Positions 1-7,760 of a stretch of DNA of 23,406 nucleotides are shown here, piece after piece. Position 1 is the stretch's first letter. Each line of letters begins with the position of its first letter. A program made the translations under genes and the position numbers. The DNA is from Abiotrophia sp. HMSC24B09. Lineage in GTDB: Bacteria; Bacillota; Bacilli; Lactobacillales; Aerococcaceae. The notes under the pieces are model-generated. The model worked only from the letters and a program-made list of their open reading frames with translations. It was not told the origin of the DNA and did not search any database. The DNA lies in assembly GCF_001815865.1 (NCBI RefSeq), contig NZ_KV822195.1:497951-521356 (forward strand). The letters run 5' to 3'.

Positions 1-62
1 GTGGTCGGGAAACCTACACTAAGTTTACCACTTGGGAGGTCTTTTTGCTTACCTCGCTGTAA
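1..62 (+). other. Unidentified tail of a plus-strand unit at the window edge
   Basis: One plus-strand frame (bases 3-62) is open from the window edge to a TAA at 60-62, and a clear plus-strand terminator follows ten bases later. This suggests the 3' end of a plus-strand gene or RNA converging on the rbfA operon. The visible 19 residues (ending in TWEVFLLTSL) match no family I recognise, and a second frame is open slightly further, so coding cannot be decided. It could equally be the end of a non-coding RNA. Confidence 0.25.
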
Positions 63-71
63 GCTATCCGG

Positions 72-98
72 AACCACCAGCATTGCTGGTGGTTTTCT
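72..98 (+). terminator. Rho-independent terminator, plus strand
   Basis: A perfect 10-bp stem (72-81 with 85-94, AACCACCAGC and its complement) has a three-base loop and its T-rich side runs into TTTTCTCT. It ends whatever unit comes in from the left edge. Confidence 0.75.
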
Positions 99-102
99 CT
101 AT

Positions 103-134
103 ACAAAAAAGAGACTAGGCTAACCTAGTCTCTT
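103..134 (-). terminator. Terminator of the rimP-nusA-infB-rbfA operon
   Basis: A perfect 11-bp stem (109-119 with 124-134) with a four-base loop is followed on the minus strand by a run of six T. It lies five bases past the rbfA stop. The operon therefore ends after rbfA, without the truB and ribF genes that often follow in Firmicutes. Confidence 0.9.
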
Positions 135-138
135 TGGC

Positions 139-498
139 TTATTCTGCTTGATCTTGTTGATGAATTTGGTTGAGTAATTGATCAATGCGATTTCCGTAGT
201 CTACAGAACGGTCACGTTCGAAACGGATTTCAGGTGTCTTGTAGAGCTTGAGAACCTTGCCCAGTTCGCTGCGAACCAGACCTGTTACTGCCTTGAGCCC
301 TGCTTCCGTCTTCTGACGCTGACCAGCCTTATCGCTGAGTGTTGAGTAGAAGATGGTCGCCTGTTGGAAGTCGCCTGTTAAATCCACATCGGTAATGGTC
401 ACCCCTTCGATACGCGGATCTTTGGCTTCGCGTAGCAAAATGCGGTTGACTTCACGCATGATTTCTTGGCGTACACGGCCTACACGATAGTTTGCCAT
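139..498 (-). CDS. rbfA: Ribosome-binding factor A
   Basis: RbfA binds the 30S subunit near helix 1 of 16S rRNA and helps late maturation of the small subunit, mainly in the cold. The 119-residue product is the family's usual size. It shows the typical N-terminus (RVGRVRQEIMREV) and the KH-like fold signature KDPRIEGVTITDVDLTGD around residues 26-43, then the conserved PEIRFERDRS segment near residues 89-98. It is the last gene of the operon, 14 bases after infB, and the terminator follows at once. Assignment is firm. Confidence 0.96.
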   Translation of the reverse strand: MANYRVGRVRQEIMREVNRILLREAKDPRIEGVTITDVDLTGDFQQATIFYSTLSDKAGQRQKTEAGLKAVTGLVRSELGKVLKLYKTPEIRFERDRSVDYGNRIDQLLNQIHQQDQAE

Positions 499-512
499 AG
501 GCTTGCTCCCTC

Positions 513-2810
513 CTAGCTACGTTTGACTTCAACCATACGGTATGGTTCGATGATGTCGTCAATCTTAATGTCGTTATAGTTTTCAATCATAATCCCGCAC
601 TCAAAGCCCTTAGTAACTTCTTTGGCATCGTCTTTGAAGCGTTTGAGACTAGCTAGTTCGCCTTCATAGATGACAATGTTGTCACGAATAATCCGAACCT
701 TGCTGTTACGTTGGATGAAACCATCCAAGACATAAGAACCTGCAATGGTCCCAACCTTAGAAACGACGAAGGTTTCACGAACAACCACTTGACCGGTAAT
801 TTCTTCCACGTATTCAGGATCTAGCATACCCTTCATGGCTGTTTCAATCTCCTCGATGACATTATAGATAATGCGGTGGAGACGAATATCGATTTCGTTA
901 TCGTTGGCCAAGGAACGCGCTTGTGGCGTAGGACGTACGTTGAAGCCGATAACAATGGCACCTGAAGCTTGAGCCAGGGTAATATCACTTTCGTTGATGG
1001 CCCCTACCGCTTGGTGGATAATGTCCACGCGGACGCCTTCAACATCAATCTTCTGAAGACTAGCGGACAAGGCTTCAACGGACCCTTGTACGTCCCCTTT
1101 GATGATGACATTAACAGATTTGAGCTCGCCTTCTTGCAGGCTCTCGAACAAGTTGTCCAAGGTCACCTTCTTCTTAAGGTCACGCATAGCCAACTGAGCA
1201 CGTTTAGCACGTTCTTCACCTGCTGCACGAGCAGATTTTTCGTCTGGGAAGACTACAAAGAGGTCACCCGCTTGCGGCGCGTCATTTAAACCAGTAATTT
1301 CAACTGGTGTTGCTGGGCCTGCTTGGCGAATACGACGGCCAGCGTCGTTGACCATGGTCCGGACTTTACCGTAGGCATTCCCGACGACGATTGGATCGCC
1401 AACATGAAGGGTCCCTTGTTGTACCAAGAGGGTTGCAGTTGAACCTTGAGACTTGTCTAAACGGGCTTCGATAACGGTCCCGATAGCCAAGCGTTGAGGA
1501 TCAGCCTTCAATTCTTCCACTTCAGAAACTAAGAGAATCATCTCTAATAGTTCTTCAATGTTTTGATTGAACTTAGCAGAAATTGGCACGAAGATGGTTT
1601 CCCCACCCCATGCTTCTGGAATCAAACCGTGCTCGGTTAATTCTTGCATGACACGATCAGGATTAGCCCCTGGCTTATCAATCTTGTTAATGGCAACGAT
1701 GATTGGAACATCAGCCGCTTTGGCGTGGTTAATTGCTTCAACCGTTTGAGGCATAACCCCGTCATCCGCTGCCACCACGATGATGGTGATGTCAGTAACA
1801 TCCGCACCACGGGCACGCATGGTGGTGAAGGCCTCGTGACCAGGCGTATCCAAGAAAGTAATTAACTTGTCGTTAATCTTAACTTGGTAGGCCCCGATGT
1901 GCTGAGTGATCCCGCCAGCTTCACCTTCGGAAACGTTGGTATTACGCAATTGGTCCAAGAGAGTGGTTTTACCATGGTCGACGTGACCCATAATGGTCAC
2001 AACTGGTGGACGTGTGACTAAGTTTTCAGGCTTAATTTCTTCTTGGGCGAAGTGACGTTCCAAGTCAGCATTATCAATGACCACTTTTTCTTCCGCTTCT
2101 ACCCCATATTCCATGGCAATTAATTCGATAACTTCCTTGGAAAGAGCCTGGTTTTGGTTGGCCATAACCCCTAACATAAGAAGTTTCTTGATGATTTCAC
2201 TAGCGTCACGGTGGAAGAGCTTAGCAATCTCTTGGATATTCATACCTTCCGTGTAAACTAACTTTTCTGGCAATTCCTTATGCTTACGAGCAGTAATCCC
2301 CTTGGATTCGGTCACGTTAGCATTTTGACGGTTGTGACGGCCACGGTTCTTACGGCGACTACCACCACCTCGGCGGTTAGAGTCAAAGTCTGCTTGATTA
2401 TGACGTTGACTTTGGTTGTTAGGCTGTTGGCCATTATGGCGGTTACCTTCAGGCTTAGCCTTGGCTTGGCCTTCATGTTTTTTAGCAGACTCTTGGCCAT
2501 GTGGCTTCTTAGCTTGCTTGTTGCCTTGGTGGGCTTGATTTTGGCCTTTGCTTTCAGGCTGTTTGTGACCTTGCTTGGCTTCAGGCTTAGCCTTAGGCGC
2601 TGGCTTGTCTTGTTTTGGCTTTTGCGTAGCTTTCTCTGCTGGCGCAGCCTTTGGTTGACGCAGTAAGCGTTCCAATTCTTGAGTTTGTCCCTCGGTCATG
2701 GAGGACATATGGCTATTGAATTCAATACCATTTTTCTTTGCCAATTCTAATACAGCCTTGGAGCTCATATTATGTGCTTTGGCAAATTCATATACGCGAC
2801 TAACTGTCAT
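513..2810 (-). CDS. infB: Translation initiation factor IF-2
   Basis: IF-2 is the GTPase that brings formyl-Met-tRNA to the 30S subunit and promotes 50S joining. The protein has 765 residues. An N-terminal IF2_N helical domain (about 1-50) is followed by a roughly 110-residue linker rich in Lys, Gln, Asn and His (about 53-165), a second IF2_N unit (about 183-240) and the GTPase domain. G motifs visible are GHVDHGKTT (275-283), DTPGHE (321-326), NKID (375-378) and SAK (411-413). Domains II to IV follow, with the C-terminal fMet-tRNA binding region at the end. The start has a good site, GGAAGGTGAG, seven bases upstream. It lies 38 bases after ylxQ and 14 before rbfA, in one operon. The linker is low complexity and is expected to vary between strains. 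Confidence 0.98.
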   Translation of the reverse strand: MTVSRVYEFAKAHNMSSKAVLELAKKNGIEFNSHMSSMTEGQTQELERLLRQPKAAPAEKATQKPKQDKPAPKAKPEAKQGHKQPESKGQNQAHQGNKQAKKPHGQESAKKHEGQAKAKPEGNRHNGQQPNNQSQRHNQADFDSNRRGGGSRRKNRGRHNRQNANVTESKGITARKHKELPEKLVYTEGMNIQEIAKLFHRDASEIIKKLLMLGVMANQNQALSKEVIELIAMEYGVEAEEKVVIDNADLERHFAQEEIKPENLVTRPPVVTIMGHVDHGKTTLLDQLRNTNVSEGEAGGITQHIGAYQVKINDKLITFLDTPGHEAFTTMRARGADVTDITIIVVAADDGVMPQTVEAINHAKAADVPIIVAINKIDKPGANPDRVMQELTEHGLIPEAWGGETIFVPISAKFNQNIEELLEMILLVSEVEELKADPQRLAIGTVIEARLDKSQGSTATLLVQQGTLHVGDPIVVGNAYGKVRTMVNDAGRRIRQAGPATPVEITGLNDAPQAGDLFVVFPDEKSARAAGEERAKRAQLAMRDLKKKVTLDNLFESLQEGELKSVNVIIKGDVQGSVEALSASLQKIDVEGVRVDIIHQAVGAINESDITLAQASGAIVIGFNVRPTPQARSLANDNEIDIRLHRIIYNVIEEIETAMKGMLDPEYVEEITGQVVVRETFVVSKVGTIAGSYVLDGFIQRNSKVRIIRDNIVIYEGELASLKRFKDDAKEVTKGFECGIMIENYNDIKIDDIIEPYRMVEVKRS

Positions 2811-2848
2811 TGTCTCACCTTCCTATTCCTAAGAATTGGTCAGTAGGG

Positions 2849-3145
2849 CTAATAGGAAAGATAGGTCTTAGCCATCCCCTGGTTGGTGATGGCCACGATT
2901 GAACGAGTCTTTCCCACAGCGTGACTGATTTGTTCTCGGTTAAATGTCATTTCTAGTGGAACATGATAGCGCTGGGACCAATCCTGATAGCGTGCACGGG
3001 TAGCGTCGCTGACATCTTGAGCACAGATGACCAAGGCCACACGCCCGCGTTTAATGGCTTTCTCGACGAGTTCGTCACCACTAATCAGGTTACCCGACCG
3101 GTTGGCCAGGCCTAACATGTTCAGTTTCTTTTGTTCTGGTGTCAT
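2849..3145 (-). CDS. ylxQ: YlxQ, L7Ae-family RNA-binding protein
   Basis: A 98-residue protein of the L7Ae/L30e/S12e family, the small K-turn-binding fold, found between nusA and infB in most Firmicutes. Family features seen are the N-terminal KKLNMLGLANRSGNLISG, the central VALVICAQDVSDATR strand-helix and the C-terminal SIVAITNQGMAK. RNA binding is known for the family; the physiological role is still poorly defined. Its ATG overlaps the ylxR stop (ATGA, four bases), so the two are translationally coupled. Confidence 0.9.
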   Translation of the reverse strand: MTPEQKKLNMLGLANRSGNLISGDELVEKAIKRGRVALVICAQDVSDATRARYQDWSQRYHVPLEMTFNREQISHAVGKTRSIVAITNQGMAKTYLSY

Positions 3146-3447
3146 AGTAATTCTTTACGCGCCTGTTGATGATCAATATAGGCATAGAGTTCATCGTAGA
3201 AGGCGTCGTCCACTTTCATACTGAAAGCTCGGTCAAAGGTCCGTTTCTTCTTGGCTTCCAAGGCAAGATTGCGGTCTAGGCCAATATAGGCACCACGACC
3301 ATTTTGACGACCACTTGGATCAATCGAAATCTGCCCTTCTTTGGATTTGACCACCCGGACAAGTTCCTTCTTAGGGAACATGGTCTGGGATACAATACAT
3401 TTACGCATTGGCACCTTACGTGGTGCTTGCTGTTTCTTCGTTTGCAT
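3142..3447 (-). CDS. ylxR: YlxR/RnpM family (DUF448) RNA-binding protein
   Basis: A 101-residue basic protein of the YlxR family, which in Bacillus subtilis binds RNase P RNA and modulates its activity (renamed RnpM). The family signatures are PMRKCIVSQTMFPKKELVR (residues about 13-31), then DPSGRQNGRGAYIG (about 43-56), where the GRGAY turn is diagnostic. It lies 23 bases after nusA and overlaps ylxQ by four bases. The roughly 15 residues at the C-terminus extend past the core domain. Identity is firm; the RNase P role is carried over from B. subtilis. Confidence 0.92.
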   Translation of the reverse strand: MQTKKQQAPRKVPMRKCIVSQTMFPKKELVRVVKSKEGQISIDPSGRQNGRGAYIGLDRNLALEAKKKRTFDRAFSMKVDDAFYDELYAYIDHQQARKELL

Positions 3448-3470
3448 CGGGTCCCCTCCTTCGCTCAGCC

Positions 3471-4661
3471 CTATTCTTCGCCAGCAGGTTCAGATTCAAG
3501 CTTTACATCTTCTACTTCAACTGCTTGGTCCAGTGTTTCAGCTGGAAGTTCTTCTGCTAAATCCTCTTGACTAGCTTCAGCTGCAGCTTGAGCTTCTAAG
3601 GCTAAAGCCGCTTGCTCTTCTAAGTAGTCAGCATAAGAAGATTCTGACTTGATATCAATTTTATAGGTCGTCAAACGAGCAGCGAGGCGGGCATTTTGAC
3701 CCCGTTTACCGATGGCCAAGGATAATTGGTTATCCGGTACTACCACGATGCAGGCATGCGCTTCTTCGTTGAAATCAACCTTGAGAACTTGAGCAGGGCT
3801 CAAAGCATTTTGAATGAAGACAACTGGATCTTCATTCCATTCGATGATGTCCATATTTTCGCCGTTGAGTTCGTTAACGATAGCTTGAACACGTTGACCA
3901 CGTGGGCCCACACAGGTCCCAACAGGGTCAATATTCTTGTCGCGTGAACGCACTGCAACTTTGGCACGGTCACCTGCTTCACGAGCGATGGCCATGACTT
4001 CAACCGTACCATCGTAGATTTCTGGTACTTCCTGTTCGAAGAGGCGGCGCAAGAAATCATTGTGAGCACGGCTGACCACGATTTGCGGGCCCTTGCTTGT
4101 CTTATCAACCTTGGCTACATAAACCTTAATGCGTTGATCAGGTTCAAATTGTTCGCTAGGGATTTGTTCCCCAAGTGGCATAATAGCCTCCACACGGCCA
4201 ATATTGACATAGATAAAGCGGTGATCTTGACGTTCTACCGTCCCAGTCATGATTTCATCTACATATTGGCTAAATTCCTCGAAGATGTTCTCCCGTTCAG
4301 CTTCACGAATACGTTGCATGATGACGTGCTTAGCAGTCTGAGTCGCAATACGACCGAAGTCCTTAGGTGTCACTTCGAATTTGATTTTATCGCCAATTTC
4401 GTAAGCGCGGTTAATCTTGAGCGCTTCTTCTAGGCTGATTTCTAAGGTCGAATCATAGTTGGTTTCTACAACTTCTTTGACCGAGTAAACCTTAATGGTG
4501 CCCTTATTCTCATCGAATTGGACCTCCACGTTTTGGGCTTGGTCATAGTTTTTCTTATATGCTAGAGCTAAGGCAGATTCCAGGGCTTCCTTAATGACTT
4601 GGCGAGAAATCCCCTTTTCTTCTTCTAAAACCTGCATTGCTTTAACAAGTTCCTTACTCAT
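3471..4661 (-). CDS. nusA: Transcription termination/antitermination factor NusA
   Basis: NusA binds RNA polymerase and nascent RNA and controls pausing, intrinsic termination and antitermination. The 396-residue protein is the short Gram-positive form without the C-terminal acidic repeats of E. coli. It has an N-terminal RNAP-binding domain (about 1-125), S1 domain (about 135-200), KH1 with GPRG at 252-255 and KH2 with GKRG at 318-321. An Ala/Glu-rich acidic tail fills residues 345-396. The start is supported by TGGAGG ten bases upstream. It is 21 bases after rimP. NusA commonly affects its own operon's termination, so the attenuator-like hairpin in the rimP leader is of interest here. Confidence 0.97.
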   Translation of the reverse strand: MSKELVKAMQVLEEEKGISRQVIKEALESALALAYKKNYDQAQNVEVQFDENKGTIKVYSVKEVVETNYDSTLEISLEEALKINRAYEIGDKIKFEVTPKDFGRIATQTAKHVIMQRIREAERENIFEEFSQYVDEIMTGTVERQDHRFIYVNIGRVEAIMPLGEQIPSEQFEPDQRIKVYVAKVDKTSKGPQIVVSRAHNDFLRRLFEQEVPEIYDGTVEVMAIAREAGDRAKVAVRSRDKNIDPVGTCVGPRGQRVQAIVNELNGENMDIIEWNEDPVVFIQNALSPAQVLKVDFNEEAHACIVVVPDNQLSLAIGKRGQNARLAARLTTYKIDIKSESSYADYLEEQAALALEAQAAAEASQEDLAEELPAETLDQAVEVEDVKLESEPAGEE

Positions 4662-4682
4662 TGTCTATCCTCCAGTAGTCTA

Positions 4683-5156
4683 TTAGAACTTAATAGCCAG
4701 ACGCGCTTTGGCGATGGCTTGGCGTTCGATTTCTAGTTGTTTTTTGACAGTTTTAATTTGGACAGTCAGCGTAACTTTGTCATCTGTCACAGCTTCTAAA
4801 GTCCCTTCATGGCTCTTAGCACCGTGTTGTGGCGCATAGTAGTCTAAATGCACATACTCACCTATTGCCTCTCGCAAGGCTTGATCAGTTTTCAATGGCC
4901 GTTCCGCCCCTGGTGATGAGACCTCTAAGAAATAAGCCTCAGGAAATGGATCAGGCTTAATACTATCCAGATGTTCGCTGATTTGCTCACTGATGGCCGC
5001 ACAGTCATCAATGTCAATCCGTCCTGGTTTATCCGCATAGATGCGAAGGAACCAAGACTTACCTTCCTTGACATATTCCATGTCAACCAAGTAGCAGCCG
5101 TTGGCTTCTACTATCTCGGTAATGGCTGGTGTCACCTTATCTAAAATTGCACTCAT
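4683..5156 (-). CDS. rimP: Ribosome maturation factor RimP
   Basis: RimP assists assembly of the 30S subunit, notably around S12. The 157-residue protein shows the N-terminal alpha/beta domain with GCYLVDMEYVKEGKSWFLRI (about 20-39), the DIDDCAAISEQI segment (about 47-58) and the EVSSPGAERPLK motif (about 78-89), followed by an SH3-like C-terminal domain. First gene of the operon, with GAGGTGAACT before its ATG. It is preceded by a consensus promoter and a roughly 70-base leader holding a terminator-like hairpin. Confidence 0.96.
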   Translation of the reverse strand: MSAILDKVTPAITEIVEANGCYLVDMEYVKEGKSWFLRIYADKPGRIDIDDCAAISEQISEHLDSIKPDPFPEAYFLEVSSPGAERPLKTDQALREAIGEYVHLDYYAPQHGAKSHEGTLEAVTDDKVTLTVQIKTVKKQLEIERQAIAKARLAIKF

Positions 5157-5172
5157 AGTTCACCTCATTCTC

Positions 5173-5196
5173 TCATGCAAAAAGAGCAAGCGTCAC
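5173..5196 (-). CDS. Possible seven-codon leader ORF upstream of rimP
   Basis: A GTG at 5194-5196 starts a short reading frame encoding MTLALFA with a TGA at 5173-5175. It has a strong Shine-Dalgarno, AAAGGAG, with six bases between GGAG and the GTG. The GTG lies in the loop of the hairpin at 5179-5205 and the Shine-Dalgarno reaches into its 5' arm, so a ribosome starting here would prevent hairpin formation. The stop is 16 bases before the rimP ATG. Translation is inferred; with so few codons chance cannot be excluded. Confidence 0.35.
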   Translation of the reverse strand: MTLALFA

Positions 5197-5205
5197 CGCT
5201 CACTC
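5179..5205 (-). terminator. Attenuator-like hairpin in the rimP leader
   Basis: On the minus strand a 9-bp stem (5197-5205 with 5184-5192, two G-U pairs) closed by a GTGA tetraloop is followed by five T. It sits between the promoter at 5233-5260 and rimP, about 20 bases into the predicted transcript, so it can only act as a leader attenuator. The short T tract (five, then GC) suggests partial termination. Confidence 0.6.
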
Positions 5206-5232
5206 CTTTCCAACTTGATTTCGACTGTATTC

Positions 5233-5260
5233 ATTATACCATAAAGAGCCTAAGTGTCAA
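5233..5260 (-). promoter_or_regulatory. Consensus sigma-A promoter of the rimP operon
   Basis: Minus strand: TTGACA (5255-5260), a 16-bp spacer and TATAAT (5233-5238), both hexamers perfect, with a TG extension before the -10. The predicted start is near 5226, about 70 bases before rimP. The -35 lies only 18 bases past the panE stop, and no terminator separates panE from this promoter, so some read-through from panE is possible. Confidence 0.9.
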
Positions 5261-5277
5261 GCCTTTGGGCTTAGTTA

Positions 5278-6204
5278 CTAGGCGCGCACCCCAATTTGAC
5301 GCTCCTTAACATGGATGAACTCCGTCACCATCTTGCAGTAAGGTGTATCAATGCCTAAGTCGGCCCCCATACGTGCAACAGCCCCATTGATGTAGTCAAT
5401 TTCAGTTAGGCGTTTTTGTTGAACCAGATCTTGGTGCATAGATGGGTAGTGACCTGCTAACTTAACAGATAAGTCCATAAGGTACTGGTAGATTTTCTCT
5501 TCATCCAGGACAATGCCTTTGGCTTCGGCTACGGTGATGAACTCGTGCATGAGTTGACGAACAATTAAGCGCCCCTCTTCCGAAGAGAAGAATTCTGCGA
5601 TAGTACAATCTGTTAAGGCACAAGTAGAGTTCATGGTCCCATTGACACAGGCCTTAGTCCAGATAGCCTTAAAGACTTCTTGGTCATATGTCGCATTAAG
5701 CCCAGCATGGTTAAGTAGAGCTTCTACCTCTAGACCAACTTCTTTACCGCTTGAGTCAAGCGCACAGAAATTAATGGTCCCGGAATCTTTGAGACGAACT
5801 TGCCCCGGACCAAGAAGGACAGCAGTCCAAACGGTTACCCCCATCATAATATTGTGTGGATCCACGTATCGTTTAATGACTTCTTCATGTCCTAAACCAT
5901 TAAGTAAACAGAAAACCTTGGTGTGCTGATCACGTAAGTGAGCAGTTTCCTGCAAGGTTGTCTCCAATTGGTGGGCTTTGACGAAAAGAATCATGAGGTC
6001 ACAGACAGGCGCATCCTGACCAAAAGGCCGAATATCTAAGGCTACCGTCTTGTCTTGGTCACCGGTAATAATTAGGCCTTTTTCTTTGATTGCTTGAATG
6101 TGGTCTTGCCAGCCATCGAACAAGACAACTTTTTGGCCAGCTTCAGCCATTTGGTAGCCGAAACGGCAACCCATTGCGCCGGCACCTACAATATAGGTTA
6201 ACAT
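5278..6204 (-). CDS. panE: 2-dehydropantoate 2-reductase family protein (PanE/ApbA)
   Basis: NADPH-dependent reductase of the ketopantoate reductase family. The 308-residue protein has the Rossmann motif GAGAMG at 7-12, a conserved VK (75-76), the catalytic lysine in WTKACVNG (K184) and the C-terminal SMHQDL...RLTEIDYINGA block with the conserved glutamate E268. Ketopantoate reduction gives pantoate for pantothenate and CoA. In Lactococcus a protein named PanE instead reduces branched-chain 2-keto acids, so the substrate is open: no other pan gene is in view. GGAGGGG precedes the ATG. It is a single-gene unit with its own promoter, placed between frr and rimP where other Firmicutes carry uppS to polC. 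Confidence 0.85.
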   Translation of the reverse strand: MLTYIVGAGAMGCRFGYQMAEAGQKVVLFDGWQDHIQAIKEKGLIITGDQDKTVALDIRPFGQDAPVCDLMILFVKAHQLETTLQETAHLRDQHTKVFCLLNGLGHEEVIKRYVDPHNIMMGVTVWTAVLLGPGQVRLKDSGTINFCALDSSGKEVGLEVEALLNHAGLNATYDQEVFKAIWTKACVNGTMNSTCALTDCTIAEFFSSEEGRLIVRQLMHEFITVAEAKGIVLDEEKIYQYLMDLSVKLAGHYPSMHQDLVQQKRLTEIDYINGAVARMGADLGIDTPYCKMVTEFIHVKERQIGVRA

Positions 6205-6242
6205 AACAAGTCCCCTCCTATGTAAGTTTATTAACTAACTTC

Positions 6243-6251
6243 ATTATAGCA
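6243..6251 (-). promoter_or_regulatory. Extended -10 promoter for panE
   Basis: Minus strand TGCTATAAT, a perfect -10 with a TGn extension, lies 38 bases before the panE ATG. No good -35 is seen; the upstream T-rich stretch belongs to the frr terminator. Confidence 0.65.
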
Positions 6252-6263
6252 CTTTTTAGGTAA

Positions 6264-6305
6264 GAAAAAAAGACGCAAATCCTGCTATACAACAGAATCC
6301 ACGTC
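6264..6305 (-). terminator. Terminator after frr
   Basis: Thirteen consecutive pairs including several G-U (6293-6305 with 6272-6284), an eight-base loop and a run of seven T on the minus strand. It ends the frr transcript ten bases after the stop codon. Confidence 0.85.
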
Positions 6306-6314
6306 AATAAAGTC

Positions 6315-6872
6315 TTATTTTTCTAAGATTTCTTTTTCTTTTTCAGCCGTTAATTTTTCGATTTCTTTGACGAAGTCGTCTGTTAACTTTTGAATGTCTT
6401 TTTCCAGACCTTTTAAATCATCTTCGGTGATTTCCTTGTTCTTCTCTGCCTTCTTAGCATGGTCAATGGCATCACGACGGATGTTACGAACACGGACCTT
6501 AGCCCCTTCTTGTTCCTTACCAACGGTTTTAGCCAATTCTTGACGACGCTCTTGAGTCAAGGCAGGAATGACCAAACGCACCACAGACCCATCGTTAGAT
6601 GGCGTAATGCCCACATCACTCATTAAGATCGCTTTCTCGATATCCCCTAGGGTTCCTTTGTCATAAGGGGTAATCAAGAGCATACGCGCCTCTGGAATGG
6701 TGATGGATGCTAATTGGTTGAGGGGAGTTGGCACGCCATAGTATTCAACACTAATACGGTCTAAAATGCTGGCATTAGCACGCCCAGCCCGAATAGAACC
6801 TAACTCGCGTTGGTAGGCGTCAACGGTCTTTTGCATACGTTGCTTAGTATCTTTGATTAATTCAGTAGTCAT
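6315..6872 (-). CDS. frr: Ribosome recycling factor
   Basis: RRF splits the post-termination ribosome together with EF-G. The open frame begins at 6890, but that ATG lies within the Shine-Dalgarno itself (ATGCAGGAGG). The ATG at 6872 is eight bases after GGAGG and gives 185 residues, the family's standard length, beginning [13 protein letters not shown]. Family hallmarks are [15 protein letters not shown] (about 25-39), [14 protein letters not shown] and the C-terminal [14 protein letters not shown] helix. It has its own promoter and is separated from pyrH by a terminator, unlike the pyrH-frr cotranscription common in Firmicutes. Confidence 0.96.
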   Translation of the reverse strand: MTTELIKDTKQRMQKTVDAYQRELGSIRAGRANASILDRISVEYYGVPTPLNQLASITIPEARMLLITPYDKGTLGDIEKAILMSDVGITPSNDGSVVRLVIPALTQERRQELAKTVGKEQEGAKVRVRNIRRDAIDHAKKAEKNKEITEDDLKGLEKDIQKLTDDFVKEIEKLTAEKEKEILEK

Positions 6873-6905
6873 TGAGACAGCCTCCTGCATATTTTGTACT
6901 AACTT

Positions 6906-6914
6906 ATTATAGCA
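6906..6914 (-). promoter_or_regulatory. Extended -10 promoter for frr
   Basis: Minus strand TGCTATAAT, perfect -10 with TGn, 33 bases before the frr ATG. No convincing -35. The downstream sequence (AAGTTAGT) resembles that after the panE -10. Confidence 0.65.
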
Positions 6915-6948
6915 TATTTAATCAAGCTTGAGTATAGCCTATTTTATC

Positions 6949-6984
6949 CAAAAAAGAGCGCCCTAGAGACTAGGAGACGCTCTT
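6949..6984 (-). terminator. Terminator after pyrH
   Basis: A stem of AAGAGCG with CGCTCTT and an inner CCTAG with CTAGG, joined by a small bulge, followed by six T on the minus strand. It starts eight bases past the pyrH stop. Confidence 0.85.
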
Positions 6985-6992
6985 AAAAATCA

Positions 6993-7715
6993 TTATTTGC
7001 CGCCAACGACCGTCCCGATGGATTCACCCAAAACTACCCGACGAATGTTACCAGGTTCATTCAAGTTGAAGACAACCAATGGAATATCGTTATCCATGCT
7101 GAGCGAGCTAGCGGTAGAGTCCATAACCTTTAGACCCTTAGCAATAACATCTAAGTGGGACAAGTTGTCGAACTTAGTTGCATTGGCATCCTGGCGTGGA
7201 TCAGCATCGTAGACACCATCCACATTGTTCTTAGCCATCAAGATAACGTCTGCGTTCACTTCCGCAGCGCGCAAAGCGGCTAGAGTATCAGTTGAGAAGT
7301 AAGGGTTCCCGGTACCTGCTGCAAAGATAACCACGCGGCCCTTTTCTAAGTGGCGGATAGCACGACGACGGATAAATGGTTCCGCAATTTGGCGCATATC
7401 GATTGAGGTTTGAACCCGAGTTGGCACGCCATTGTTCTCCAGAACATCTTGTAGGGCTAAGGAGTTCATAACAGTCGCTAACATGCCCATGTAGTCAGCT
7501 TGCGCCCGTTCCATGCCCATCTCAGCCCCTGTAATCCCTCGCCAAATATTGCCACCACCGACAATAATAGCGATTTCTACGCCTAGGGCGTGAACTTCTT
7601 TAATTTCCTTGACCATTTCTTTGATGGTTGCTGGATCAATACCAAAGCCAGATTGTCCAGCCATGGCTTCGCCGCTTAATTTCAAGACGACACGTTTGTA
7701 TTTCGGTTCTACCAT
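6993..7715 (-). CDS. pyrH: UMP kinase
   Basis: PyrH phosphorylates UMP to UDP with ATP in pyrimidine nucleotide synthesis and belongs to the amino acid kinase family, not the NMP kinases. The 240-residue protein shows [12 protein letters not shown] near the N-terminus, GGGNIWRG (about 53-60), the [15 protein letters not shown] segment and the C-terminal [17 protein letters not shown]. Length is typical. AAGGAG and a second GGA lie upstream of the ATG. I see no clear promoter between the tsf terminator and pyrH, so pyrH may depend on read-through from rpsB-tsf. Confidence 0.96.
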   Translation of the reverse strand: MVEPKYKRVVLKLSGEAMAGQSGFGIDPATIKEMVKEIKEVHALGVEIAIIVGGGNIWRGITGAEMGMERAQADYMGMLATVMNSLALQDVLENNGVPTRVQTSIDMRQIAEPFIRRRAIRHLEKGRVVIFAAGTGNPYFSTDTLAALRAAEVNADVILMAKNNVDGVYDADPRQDANATKFDNLSHLDVIAKGLKVMDSTASSLSMDNDIPLVVFNLNEPGNIRRVVLGESIGTVVGGK

Positions 7716-7760
7716 TTTCCTTACTCCTTACCTTGATTTGCCTGAAGAGTCCGTTTTTCA

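Noticed and set aside
2280..2666. Open frame of 128 codons on the plus strand
   Set aside because: It is antisense to the repetitive linker of infB; its Leu/Val/Thr-rich product merely mirrors Lys/Gln codons, and it has no ribosome binding site.
5261..5277. Small AAGCC/GGCTT hairpin after panE as a terminator
   Set aside because: Only five pairs and no T run; it overlaps the rimP -35 region.
6873..6890. Upstream ATG extending frr by six residues
   Set aside because: This ATG is part of the Shine-Dalgarno for the ATG at 6872, and the extra residues would exceed the family's 185.
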